A stretch of DNA of 64,000 nt, taken from Pollutiaquabacter sp046052345 (GTDB taxonomy: Bacteria > Bacteroidota > Bacteroidia > AKYH767-A > 2013-40CM-41-45). Location: the NCBI GenBank assembly GCA_046052345.1, contig JBJOMN010000066.1:16224-80223 (forward strand), written 5' to 3'. Positions 46,907-55,264 of the stretch are shown here, one piece after another. Below the pieces are notes generated by a model. It was not told where the DNA came from. It was given only the letters and a program-made list of their open reading frames with translations, and made no database searches. The position numbers were made by a program, and so were the translations under genes. Every line of letters begins with the position of its first letter. Position 1 is the stretch's first letter.

Positions 46907-47587
46907 ATGCATCCGGTCATCCTAGAAGCAGTACATCTCAGCAAGTTCTACCGCGACCCGGTGGAGTTCCAGGCCCTGAAGGACATCAACCTTCAGATCC
47001 GCAAGGGTGAATTCGTCTCCATCGTCGGAGCTTCGGGAAGCGGCAAATCGACATTGCTTTATGTGCTGAGCACGCTCGACACAGATTACGAGGGAAAGAT
47101 CATCCTCGACGGAGAAGACCTGTCGAAACTCAGCCCCAACCGACAGGCGGAGATACGCAATGACAAGATCGGCTTCGTGTTCCAGTTCCATTACCTGCTT
47201 CCGGAATTCACCGTGCTGGAGAACGTCTCCCTGCCGGCACTCAAACGCGGAATATGGTCGAGGGAGGAATCGGAAGAGCGGGCATTAAAGAAACTGGATC
47301 TTCTCGGGGTCGCGGACCAGGCGATGAAGAAAGCGAACAAGCTTTCCGGAGGACAGCAGCAACGGGTCGCCATCGCCCGGGCGATGATCAACGAACCTGC
47401 GATCATCTTCGGCGACGAACCGACCGGCAATCTTGATTCCAAGAACACCCGCACGGTGTTCGACCTTTTCAAGGAGCTCCGCAGCGAATTCGAACAGACC
47501 ATCTGCATCGTGACCCATGATATGCAGCTTGCCGGTGAAACAGACCGGATCATTACGCTTCATGACGGCGAGATCGTACATTCCTGA
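46907..47587 (+). CDS. ABC transporter ATPase (MacB/LolD type)
   Basis: This 226-residue cytoplasmic ATPase has Walker A GASGSGKST (about 37-45), the signature LSGGQQQRVAIARA, Walker B AIIFGDEPTGNLDS and the H-loop VTHD. The order is that of LolD/MacB ATPases, which drive mechanotransmission rather than classic transport. It starts 5 bases after the permease gene. The mqnA gene begins 4 bases after its stop, so the operon continues. Confidence 0.94.
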   Translation: MHPVILEAVHLSKFYRDPVEFQALKDINLQIRKGEFVSIVGASGSGKSTLLYVLSTLDTDYEGKIILDGEDLSKLSPNRQAEIRNDKIGFVFQFHYLLPEFTVLENVSLPALKRGIWSREESEERALKKLDLLGVADQAMKKANKLSGGQQQRVAIARAMINEPAIIFGDEPTGNLDSKNTRTVFDLFKELRSEFEQTICIVTHDMQLAGETDRIITLHDGEIVHS

Positions 47588-47591
47588 ACCC

Positions 47592-48338
47592 ATGAACGAA
47601 AAGGTCCGCGTCTCCATCGTCTCCTACCTGAACAGCGCTCCATTCCTGTACGGATTGCAGCAGGCCTCCATCCGCGACAGGATCGAACTGACGGAAGACT
47701 TTCCGGCCGCTTGCTATGAAAAGCTGAAAAGCGGAGCCGCCGATATCGGCCTGGTTCCGGTGGCCGTACTGCCTCAACTGAACGGCGCACGCATCATCAG
47801 CGATTATTGCATAGGCTGTGACGGCGCCGTCAGCTCGGTTTTGCTGGTCAGCCGGGTACCGCTGGAGGAGATTGAAACCGTGTTGTTGGATTACCAGTCC
47901 AGGACTTCTGTGCAATTGGTAAGGATACTGGCAAGTGAATTATGGAACATCTCTCCGGAGTGGCGCGACGCCTCGCCGGGCTATGAAGAACTCATTTCCG
48001 GAAACACGGCCGCTGTGATCATCGGAGACCGTGCCATGGAGCACAAACACCGGTTCGGATATGTCTACGATCTAGGACACGCCTGGAAGGAACTCACCGG
48101 ACTCCCATTCGTCTTCGCAGTATGGGCCGGCAATCGGGATATGGATTCCGGTTTCCTGAAAGAATTCAATGCGGCGCTATCGACAGGGATTGCCGGCGTG
48201 GAAGAGCTATTGCCGCGACTGAAGCGACCATTCGCAGACGAGCCGGTGATAGCGGAATATCTGAAACGACACATCCGCTATGAATTCGGAGAGGCTCAGA
48301 AAGAAGGCCTGTCGTTGTTCCTTTCAAAGATCAAATGA
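47592..48338 (+). CDS. mqnA: Chorismate dehydratase of the futalosine (menaquinone) pathway
   Basis: This 248-residue protein is of the MqnA family, which removes water from chorismate as the first step of the futalosine route to menaquinone. The N-terminal VSIVSYLNSAPFLYGL and the SGAADIGLVPVAVLPQL segment are characteristic, as is ISDYCIGCDGAVSSV. It is soluble and solute-binding-protein-like. The ATG at 47592 gives the family length. It is the last gene of the exporter operon, with no promoter visible between it and the ATPase, and a strong terminator follows. Confidence 0.93.
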   Translation: MNEKVRVSIVSYLNSAPFLYGLQQASIRDRIELTEDFPAACYEKLKSGAADIGLVPVAVLPQLNGARIISDYCIGCDGAVSSVLLVSRVPLEEIETVLLDYQSRTSVQLVRILASELWNISPEWRDASPGYEELISGNTAAVIIGDRAMEHKHRFGYVYDLGHAWKELTGLPFVFAVWAGNRDMDSGFLKEFNAALSTGIAGVEELLPRLKRPFADEPVIAEYLKRHIRYEFGEAQKEGLSLFLSKIK

Positions 48339-48339
48339 A

Positions 48340-48365
48340 AAAGACCGGCGATGACCGGTCTTTTC
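48340..48365. terminator. Bidirectional terminator between mqnA and the M43-like protease gene
   Basis: A perfect 10-bp stem AAAAGACCGG / CCGGTCTTTT has a 6-base loop. The T run on either strand lets it end both the exporter operon and the convergent protease gene. Confidence 0.88.
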
Positions 48366-48385
48366 ATTTAATAACGGGCAGCAGG

Positions 48386-49666
48386 TCATCGGGCAATGAC
48401 CACGCGTACAGTGCGATTCACTTCTCCGTTGGACAAGTTGAGGAAATAGACTCCTTCCGGTTGCTCGCTGAGATCCAACCGAAGCACCTGTCCGGAGGGA
48501 CGAACGAGATACTCCGACTTTACAGTACGTCCGAGGCAGTCTGCCACCGTAAGCCTGAGGTCGCCTACGACGGAATGAACGAGAAAGAGATCGAGGTCAA
48601 AAATGCCGTTGGAAGGATTGGGATAGACGCTGAAGTTGAAGGTGCGATCCAAATCACTTATTCCGCTGGAAGGTGACTGGCAGGCAGTCGATGTGAGCAG
48701 AGAAGGCTTGTAGGAACTCATGGCGTTCACCATGCGTAACGACTGCTGGTTGGTGAACATGTTCAGACAGATATCGTCGCAGTAATCCATGTAATTCATG
48801 AACTGCACGCCGTTGCCTGAGACTGCACAATTATCATACAACGGAAAGGTGGGACAACCGTAATTTTCCGCGCCCTGGTTGGGCGTGTCTCCACAGAAAT
48901 CAGTACCGGTACAGGTGCCGTTATCGTCCCCCCAGATATGGGAAAGCCGGAAGCAATGACAGATCTCGTGGACGGAGGTACGGCCCAGGTTGTAGGAAGG
49001 CTGCAGCATACCACCTACACGCCCAAAGGCGTTATACTGTATGACAAGTCCGTAGGTGGAAGAAACGGTAGCGGTCGGAAATTCACCATATCCCAGCACT
49101 GCTCCCCCGAGGTTGCACACCCAGATGTTCAAATAGCGTGACGGGTCCCAGGGGTCCAATCCGCCATTCGCATAGCGTTTTACGTTGTCATTCGTACTGA
49201 AAGAGGATACTGTCGTATTGCGCCGCTCGATACCGTTGGTCGGGTTGCCGTTAGTATCGGTTTGGGCGAGACAGAAGCGAAAGGGGGTTGCAGCGGCTAC
49301 AGAGCGGAATACCGAAGGCGTATTCCCCGTATCAGCATTCAGCCGGGCGAAGTCCTCGTTCAGGACATCGATCTGCGACTGTATCTGCTGGTCGGAAATA
49401 TTCTGACCGGTAGTACGCCAGACAACATGCACCACGACGGGTATGGTGTATATGAGGTTGGTTTGACGGGAGGCAGCGCTCCGTACCGCCATCGTTTCCA
49501 GTTCTCGGTTTTCCTGCTCGAAGCGCTGACGAAGCTCGGGATCCGCGGACATGCGGGCGTTCCAATACTCGGTGGTGGCACAACGCTTCACCCCGGTCTC
49601 TGCGAAGGTCGGCTTGATGAATGCTGCTGCGGAAAATAGGATGGATAATGCGGCTTTCCGTATCAT
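48386..49666 (-). CDS. Secreted M43-type metalloprotease with T9SS sorting domain
   Basis: This 426-residue exported zinc protease has a signal peptide (about 1-22), a short prodomain, and the M43 (pappalysin-like) catalytic domain. The zinc motif is HEICH at 233-237 with His243 as third ligand, and the Met-turn is NYMDY with Met293. The usual HEXXHXXGXXH glycine at position 240 is Arg here. The C-terminal 80 residues (FSVYPNPSNGIFDLDL onwards) form a type A T9SS sorting domain ending in NRTVRVVIAR. The protein is therefore probably secreted and surface-anchored by the system that PorX controls. Confidence 0.85.
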   Translation of the reverse strand: MIRKAALSILFSAAAFIKPTFAETGVKRCATTEYWNARMSADPELRQRFEQENRELETMAVRSAASRQTNLIYTIPVVVHVVWRTTGQNISDQQIQSQIDVLNEDFARLNADTGNTPSVFRSVAAATPFRFCLAQTDTNGNPTNGIERRNTTVSSFSTNDNVKRYANGGLDPWDPSRYLNIWVCNLGGAVLGYGEFPTATVSSTYGLVIQYNAFGRVGGMLQPSYNLGRTSVHEICHCFRLSHIWGDDNGTCTGTDFCGDTPNQGAENYGCPTFPLYDNCAVSGNGVQFMNYMDYCDDICLNMFTNQQSLRMVNAMSSYKPSLLTSTACQSPSSGISDLDRTFNFSVYPNPSNGIFDLDLFLVHSVVGDLRLTVADCLGRTVKSEYLVRPSGQVLRLDLSEQPEGVYFLNLSNGEVNRTVRVVIAR

Positions 49667-49763
49667 GCTCTAATTCGATTTCAGCAGTAAAAATACCAAA
49701 ATAAGCGGCATTTCAAGCTTTATTTCGTCAAAGCGACTGATTCAGTAGGCGTTGACGGCTTTG

Positions 49764-50372
49764 TCACAGGTTCGTGCGTCTCATCATCGATTTTCGGAAG
49801 TCGACGAATTCCAGTTCAAACACGGCACCCGGATTCCATGCAGGTAAAATCAAAGATCCGATTCTTACCCGTACCAGCCGCAGTGTGGGAAATCCGACAG
49901 CGGCGGTCATACGCCTGACTTGACGGTTCTTGCCTTCGGTGAGGGCGAGCGACAGCCAAGAGGTCGGAATGCTCTTCCGGAACCTTACCGGAGGATGACG
50001 CTCCGGCAACGTTTCAGGAGGAGCAGCGGCGGATGCGCGACATGGAGCTGTCCTGAAAACACGGCCGTCGACCGAGATATCCACTCCGGAACGCAGGCGG
50101 GACAAGGCTTGTTCGGTCACCTCCCCTTCCACCTGGATGAGGTATTCCCGCTCGTGTGCGTTTGCAGGATCGAGCAATAAGCTGTTCTGACGACTGTCGT
50201 TGGTGAGGAGCAATAACCCTTCACTGTCCGCATCCAAGCGGCCGATCGGGTAGACGTCTTTTGGAAAATCAAAGGAAAGGTCCGCCAGTACGGGACGGTC
50301 CCCTTCTTTGGAAAAGCGGGACACCATGCCATAGGGCTTGTAGACAGCGAAATATCTGAAACGAGAATGCAT
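49764..50372 (-). CDS. RsuA-family pseudouridine synthase (RluE-like)
   Basis: This protein of about 202 residues is of the RsuA/RluB/RluE family. Catalytic Asp lies in IGRLDADSEGLLLLTND, with FAVYKPYGMVSRFS near the start and GKNRQVRRMTAAVGFPTLRLVRVRIGSL near the end. It isomerises uridine in rRNA, most likely 23S rRNA as for RluE, which also lacks the S4 domain. No S4 domain is seen here either. The ATG at 50372 (MHSRFRYFAVYKPYG) is preferred; the frame could extend to 50402. It is divergent from the TonB receptor gene. Confidence 0.88.
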   Translation of the reverse strand: MHSRFRYFAVYKPYGMVSRFSKEGDRPVLADLSFDFPKDVYPIGRLDADSEGLLLLTNDSRQNSLLLDPANAHEREYLIQVEGEVTEQALSRLRSGVDISVDGRVFRTAPCRASAAAPPETLPERHPPVRFRKSIPTSWLSLALTEGKNRQVRRMTAAVGFPTLRLVRVRIGSLILPAWNPGAVFELEFVDFRKSMMRRTNL

Positions 50373-50406
50373 ACGCAGACCGCACGAAGTTAATGCAGAC
50401 ATTGAC

Positions 50407-50414
50407 TATTTTTG
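50407..50414 (+). promoter_or_regulatory. -7 element for the TonB-receptor operon, with a long leader
   Basis: TATTTTTG exactly matches TAnnTTTG. Transcription near 50421 would give a leader of about 145 bases before the ATG at 50568. The leader has no recognised riboswitch. No TTTG occurs at the usual -33 distance. Confidence 0.5.
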
Positions 50415-50567
50415 CATCAGATTCAACCCGCCCCCGTAAACAGGCGATCATTCAACCGGGAACCGAACTTTACGTGTCATGCACATGCTGACGTAGAATC
50501 GCATGATATACCCTGCAGAACATCCGGCGACATCCCCATTCACCAGTCCATTCGAACCATTCTTCCT

Positions 50568-52832
50568 ATGAAACGATTGTGGGCGATTACGGTCGTAATC
50601 GCCATATCCTTCTCGGCGCGCGGACAGTTGCGCGGAACCGTGACAGACAAGAGCACCGGGCAGCCCGTTCCGGGAGCCACGCTGCTGCTTCCTGAGCTCA
50701 AACAGGCGACAATCACGGATGCCACGGGTGGCTATGTTTTCCCTGATCTTAAAAAAGGGAAAATCATGCTCCAGGTGCGCATGCTGGGATACGGCGGATT
50801 GAACACTACCGTGGATCTGAATACACGCACCGTAGCGGATTTCCAGCTGGAGACCAGCATCCTGGAGCACAGCGAAGTGGTGATTACCGGATCCGCCTTC
50901 ACGGTGGACGTCCGTAGGACGCCTCTGGCGGTAGTTCCTTTGGAGGGTTTGCAGATCACACGGACCGGTTCCGACAACCTGATACAATCCCTTACGGCCG
51001 TTCCAGGAATTTCCACCATCAGTACGGGTAACGGTATTGCAAAACCGGTGATACGAGGTCTAAGCTACAACCGGGTCGTCATTGTCAACCAGGGAGTGAG
51101 GCAGGAAGGTCAGCAATGGGGCAGCGAGCACGGGCCGGAAATAGACCAGTTCGCCGCCGAACATGTGGAGATCCTCAAGGGTCCTGCATCCTTGGAATAC
51201 GGCTCGGACGCTATCGGCGGCGTCATCCATCTGCTTGAGCCTGTCCCTCCTCCTCAAGGTGCAGTGCGTGGCCGACTGAACAGTCAGTTCTCCACGAACA
51301 ATCTGCTCACCGGCAACTCACTGCTTCTGGAGGGGAATCACTCCGGCTTCGTCTGGAGGACGCGTGGAAGTTATAAATCAGCAGGTCCTTTCAGGACGCC
51401 GAAGGAAACGGTATACAACTCCGGTTTTTCCGAGAATGCGCTGGATATGATGGCAGGTGTGAACCGCAGGTGGGGTTATTCGCACCTGAATTTCAGCCGC
51501 TGGAGCTCTCTTCTTGGCCTCACGGAGGGAGACAGGGATTCGCTGACCGGGGCGTTCGTAGACGGTGACGGCCGTGTCTTAACGGAAAAAGAATTGAACG
51601 GAAGAAAGCCCGTTACGCCTTTTCAGCGTGTGGAACACCTAAGGATCGCGAGCACCAACAATGTGATACTGGGAAACAAACAACTGCGCATGAATGCCGG
51701 ATTACAGCAAAACGGCCGGAGGGAATTCGAAGATTCTCCGGACTCCCCGGGAATAAACATGCGACTCAGAACCGCCACTTTCGATTCAAGGCTGCTCATG
51801 ACATCGGGCAGCTCCTTTGAAGCCGCCGCCGGATGCTCAGGCATGTTGCAGTCGAATGAGAACCTGGGACTGGAGTATCTGATACCTGATTATCGAAGTA
51901 TGGATGCCGGCATCTTTCTTACGGCCAAATCGAGCCCGGGCCGCTCCACTTTCAGCGGAGGATTAAGATTCGACACCAGAAGTATGCGATCTGAAAGTCT
52001 GATGATCGAGCAGGACACCGTATTCAACCGCTTGGAGAAAGAGTTCATGGCGTTCACCGGTTCAGCGGGCTGGTCGTTTTCCTTCAACGACCGCAACTCG
52101 GTGAAAGCGAATTTCGGCAAAGGCTTCCGTGCGCCAACGGTTTCCGAGCTCTCCGCGAACGGTTTGCACGAGGGCACTTTCCGTTACGAGGTAGGGAATC
52201 CGGCGTTGCAGCCGGAAGTTTCCTATGAGTTCGATGCCGGAGTCATCCATGACCGTGAGCTTTTTTCGGTCCATGCCGACCTTTTCGTCGGATACATCAG
52301 GGACTTCATCTACTACGCCCGGTCGCTGAACGAAACAAGAGCCGTGGACGGAGGCATTTATCCTGTCTATCGATACCTGCAGGACAATGTCGTCCGACAA
52401 GGTGGCGAACTGACATTGGACCTGCACCCCTGGCCTGCCCTGCATTTCGAAAACTCTGCGGCGTTCGTCTATGCCGAAAACAGGAATACAGGCCGGCCGC
52501 TCGCATTCACGCCACCGGCCCGCACAACCCATGAGCTGCGCTATGATTTCAAAAGCCGTAGCAAAAAAGGCAGCATTTATTTCAACTTCTCCCTGGATAA
52601 CGTCTTCGCTCAGAACCGTATCGACGAATTCGAGACCTCTACGGCAGGGTATCTTCTGCTGAATGCAGGGGCAGGATTCGAAGGGAGGATCGGAAAAACC
52701 GGCCTCCGGCTTTTCGCAAATCTCAGGAATATCACGAATGAGACCTATTTCGACCACCTCAGCCGATACAAGGACATTTCGGTGAACGGGCCCGGGAGGA
52801 ATCTGACGACCGGAGTAGAAATTGATTTTTAA
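50568..52832 (+). CDS. TonB-dependent outer-membrane receptor
   Basis: This 754-residue protein has a signal peptide (ITVVIAISFSARGQ, about 1-20), a carboxypeptidase-like regulatory domain (about 20-105, LRGTVTDKSTGQPVPGATLL), a plug (about 115-235, DNLIQSLTAVPGIS, EHVEILKGPASLEYGSDAIGG) and a 22-strand-type barrel. It ends in the C-terminal motif NLTTGVEIDF, with a terminal aromatic. It takes up an unknown ligand using TonB energy. Three lipoprotein genes follow in the same direction. No SusD gene is adjacent, so a glycan-type SusCD system is unlikely. Confidence 0.92.
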   Translation: MKRLWAITVVIAISFSARGQLRGTVTDKSTGQPVPGATLLLPELKQATITDATGGYVFPDLKKGKIMLQVRMLGYGGLNTTVDLNTRTVADFQLETSILEHSEVVITGSAFTVDVRRTPLAVVPLEGLQITRTGSDNLIQSLTAVPGISTISTGNGIAKPVIRGLSYNRVVIVNQGVRQEGQQWGSEHGPEIDQFAAEHVEILKGPASLEYGSDAIGGVIHLLEPVPPPQGAVRGRLNSQFSTNNLLTGNSLLLEGNHSGFVWRTRGSYKSAGPFRTPKETVYNSGFSENALDMMAGVNRRWGYSHLNFSRWSSLLGLTEGDRDSLTGAFVDGDGRVLTEKELNGRKPVTPFQRVEHLRIASTNNVILGNKQLRMNAGLQQNGRREFEDSPDSPGINMRLRTATFDSRLLMTSGSSFEAAAGCSGMLQSNENLGLEYLIPDYRSMDAGIFLTAKSSPGRSTFSGGLRFDTRSMRSESLMIEQDTVFNRLEKEFMAFTGSAGWSFSFNDRNSVKANFGKGFRAPTVSELSANGLHEGTFRYEVGNPALQPEVSYEFDAGVIHDRELFSVHADLFVGYIRDFIYYARSLNETRAVDGGIYPVYRYLQDNVVRQGGELTLDLHPWPALHFENSAAFVYAENRNTGRPLAFTPPARTTHELRYDFKSRSKKGSIYFNFSLDNVFAQNRIDEFETSTAGYLLLNAGAGFEGRIGKTGLRLFANLRNITNETYFDHLSRYKDISVNGPGRNLTTGVEIDF

Positions 52833-52889
52833 AAGCGGGAAACAATCTTCCCGTGCTACTCGTTAGAACCTGTGAGAAAAAAAACATCC

Positions 52890-53300
52890 ATGAAGTCCTC
52901 CTATCTCTTCCTTTGTTCCGCCGTCCTTGGAGTCGCATTTTCCTGCTCGTCCTGCAAGGACGAAGATACTTGTACCGCAGGAACCGGTGGCAATCTCACC
53001 CTTGTAGCACAGCTGGCCCACCATGGCGATGTCATCCCCAACGACTCCCTTTATCCCGATACCGTCTGGGTGAAGTTCAATGTCTCCGACTGGGCAAATG
53101 CCCCCCAAGGGTACGACCTGCAGGTAATCGGTGAGTTTCCGGAGGACCATATCCACATCGAAGGACTTAAATGCGGAAAATATTACCTCTACGGATCGGG
53201 CTGGGACGCGTCCGTCAGTCAGGTCGTAAAAGGCGGAAAGCCATTTGAAACAGACCAAACGGATGGGGAAATATCGACCACCATACCCGTCACGGAATAA
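52890..53300 (+). CDS. Small lipoprotein of unknown function, downstream of the TonB receptor
   Basis: This 136-residue protein has a lipoprotein signal (YLFLCSAVLGVAFSCSSC, lipidated Cys near residue 22). The mature part (GNLTLVAQLAHHGDVIPNDS, WVKFNVSDW, HIHIEGLKCGKYYLYGSGWD) looks like a single beta-sandwich and holds several His/Cys residues that might bind a metal. It is faintly reminiscent of MbnP-type proteins found beside TonB receptors, but I cannot confirm that. The start ATG is at 52890; an in-frame GTG at 52872 is less likely. Confidence 0.65.
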   Translation: MKSSYLFLCSAVLGVAFSCSSCKDEDTCTAGTGGNLTLVAQLAHHGDVIPNDSLYPDTVWVKFNVSDWANAPQGYDLQVIGEFPEDHIHIEGLKCGKYYLYGSGWDASVSQVVKGGKPFETDQTDGEISTTIPVTE

Positions 53301-53315
53301 ATCCGTAAAAAGATC

Positions 53316-53345
53316 AAAAAAGCCCGCCAAAGGGCTTTTTTTTTA
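53316..53345 (+). terminator. Terminator within the TonB-receptor cassette
   Basis: A short perfect stem (AAAAAAGCCC / GGGCTTTTTT) has a 6-base loop and lies after the first small lipoprotein. It may reduce read-through to the next two genes. A -7-like element TATCTTCA (53359-53366) then lies 4 bases before the next ATG. Confidence 0.75.
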
Positions 53346-53370
53346 TGAATAAATTTCGTATCTTCAGGGA

Positions 53371-53760
53371 ATGTCAGGCAGTTTGCTCAGGCTTTTCCTT
53401 CCTTTGGCAGTTATCCTCACTGCCCTGTCGACTTCATGCACGAAAGACCACGAAGGCCGAGTCGTTCCGGGAACTATCAATCTGGAAATATCAGCGATTC
53501 ATCATTCCTGGGGCGTGCCTTACGTACCGGTGCATCTGAAAATGAACACCCGCGAATTCCCCGGAGAGGATTCAGCATCCTACGATTTCCATGGCCTTTG
53601 CGATAATGAGGGAAAAGTGCGCTTCGAACAACTCTATCCCGGTGATTACTTCGTTTACATCAAAGGGTACGACCTGATCTGGGGGGATACCGTAACCGGC
53701 AAGGTGGCACTTCAATTACAACAACCCTCTGTGAACGTCACCGTTCGCGTAAACGAGTGA
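53371..53760 (+). CDS. Second small lipoprotein of unknown function
   Basis: This 129-residue protein has a lipoprotein signal (LLRLFLPLAVILTALSTSC, Cys near residue 23). The mature domain (GTINLEISAIHHSWGVPYVPVHLKM, roughly 34-58, then YDFHGLCDNEGKVRFEQLYPGDYFVYIKG) resembles a small carboxypeptidase-regulatory/transthyretin-like beta fold: the KVRFEQLYPGDY turn is typical. No function is assigned. It precedes the propeller gene by 3 bases, so these two are certainly co-transcribed. Confidence 0.68.
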   Translation: MSGSLLRLFLPLAVILTALSTSCTKDHEGRVVPGTINLEISAIHHSWGVPYVPVHLKMNTREFPGEDSASYDFHGLCDNEGKVRFEQLYPGDYFVYIKGYDLIWGDTVTGKVALQLQQPSVNVTVRVNE

Positions 53761-53763
53761 CCT

Positions 53764-55215
53764 ATGAGACGTATTCCGCGAATCCTTTTTTTTACTGCAG
53801 CCTGGATCCTTCTGCTTCAAGGCTGTAAGCCGGATCCGGTGGAACCGGACACCTGCGGGTTTCCGTCGGACGTGGCCGACATCATCCTTACTCGTTGCGC
53901 CACTCCGGGATGCCACAATGATATCAGCTACGGGAACGCAGGCGGAATCAATCTGAGCTCATGGAGTTCCGCCTTCGATTTCGGAAGAGCCGGCAGCAGC
54001 ATCATCCCCTACTCGACCGACTACAGCTATCTGCTTTACTTCGTAAATACGGACAGCACCAGAGGTCCTGCCCTCCAACCCACTATGCCGTTGGACCAAG
54101 CGGCTTTATCCGCTTCCGAATACGAGGCGTTGAAAAACTGGATCCGAAGAGGTGCTCCCGACAAGGACGGAAGACTTCGCTATCCTGCCGACCCTTCCCG
54201 CAAGAAGATTTACACGTGCATGCAGAGCTGCGACCAGGTTGCTGTCATCGATGCGGCATCCAACAACATCATGCGGTACATCCCGGTGGGGTCCAGTCCC
54301 ATGGCGACTGAGGCCCCCCACCAGGTAAAGGTCTCTCCCGACGGGCAGTACTGGTATGTCGTGTTCTACTCCGGCAGCGTTGTCCAGAAGTTCAGGACAT
54401 CTGACGACAGCATCGTCAGCCAGACCTATATCGGTCCCGGCCAGTGGAACACACTCATCATCAGCCCTGACGGAAGAAAGGGGTTCGTGAACGGAACCGA
54501 TATCGGCACTACTGTCGAGATCAATCTGGAGACCATGGCGCCCGGTCTGCAGCATTCGTTCAACCCCTCGCCGCATGGCGGCTTCATCACTCCCGACGGA
54601 CGATGGCTTTATCTTACCCAGCAGACGGGCAGTTTCGTCACCAAAGTGGATCTCACCACGTACGATACGGATCAGATCTTATTGGGAGGAACACCCGGAC
54701 AGGACAGTCATGAAATGACCTTATCGCCTGATGGCACCCGCTACTTTGTCAGTTGTCAGGCTACAGGACAGGTGCTGGCTTACCAGCTTTCCAACGACAG
54801 CCTGCTGGCAGTGATCAATGTCGGGGCAAAGCCGCAGGAATTCGCCGTATCCAGCCACCGGCCATACGTGTATGTCACCTGTACCGAGGAACCCGTTGAC
54901 GCTTCACGAAAAGGCCTGGTGTATGTCATCGATGCAGTGAATCTCACTGTTACCGGTACGGTTTACACCGGCTTCCAGCCGCACGGAATCGCTTACGACA
55001 GCGACCGTCAGCTGGTGTATGTCGCGCATCTCAATCTGGACCAAAGCGGACCTGCACCTCATCACTTCTCCATGTGCGGTGGAAGGAACGGTTACATCAC
55101 CTGCATCGACGAGCGTACCGGCGGACTACTTCAAAAAAGCCTTCCGAACGGTGCTGTATTCAATTACCGTCAGGAAGTGCTGCCGGCGCCCTATTACATC
55201 AGTTACAAGCGGTAA
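53764..55215 (+). CDS. Lipoprotein with cytochrome-like CX4CH motif and YVTN-type beta-propeller
   Basis: This 483-residue protein has a lipoprotein signal (Cys21, ILLLQGC). An N-terminal cytochrome-like segment has CATPGCH (Cys45, Cys50, His51; a CX4CH variant) and a candidate Met ligand in QPTMPLDQ near residue 109. From about residue 150 on, repeated blades (KIYTCMQSCDQVAVIDAASN, VKVSPDGQYWYVVFYSG, MTLSPDGTRYFVSCQATG, GLVYVIDAVNLTVTGTVY) form a YVTN/YncE-like beta-propeller. It is the last gene of the TonB cassette. In E. coli the YncE propeller gene lies beside the TonB receptor gene yncD, so a surface or periplasmic accessory role is plausible. Confidence 0.8.
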   Translation: MRRIPRILFFTAAWILLLQGCKPDPVEPDTCGFPSDVADIILTRCATPGCHNDISYGNAGGINLSSWSSAFDFGRAGSSIIPYSTDYSYLLYFVNTDSTRGPALQPTMPLDQAALSASEYEALKNWIRRGAPDKDGRLRYPADPSRKKIYTCMQSCDQVAVIDAASNNIMRYIPVGSSPMATEAPHQVKVSPDGQYWYVVFYSGSVVQKFRTSDDSIVSQTYIGPGQWNTLIISPDGRKGFVNGTDIGTTVEINLETMAPGLQHSFNPSPHGGFITPDGRWLYLTQQTGSFVTKVDLTTYDTDQILLGGTPGQDSHEMTLSPDGTRYFVSCQATGQVLAYQLSNDSLLAVINVGAKPQEFAVSSHRPYVYVTCTEEPVDASRKGLVYVIDAVNLTVTGTVYTGFQPHGIAYDSDRQLVYVAHLNLDQSGPAPHHFSMCGGRNGYITCIDERTGGLLQKSLPNGAVFNYRQEVLPAPYYISYKR

Positions 55216-55240
55216 AAAAAAACGCCCGTCACCGGGCGCT
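55214..55240 (-). terminator. Terminator of malate dehydrogenase
   Basis: On the minus strand a 6-bp GC stem CGCCCG / CGGGCG has a 4-base loop and is followed by nine T. It follows the mdh stop by about 25 bases and also abuts the convergent propeller gene. Confidence 0.87.
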
Positions 55241-55264
55241 TTCAGTTTTGTAAGGGAGCGGGGA

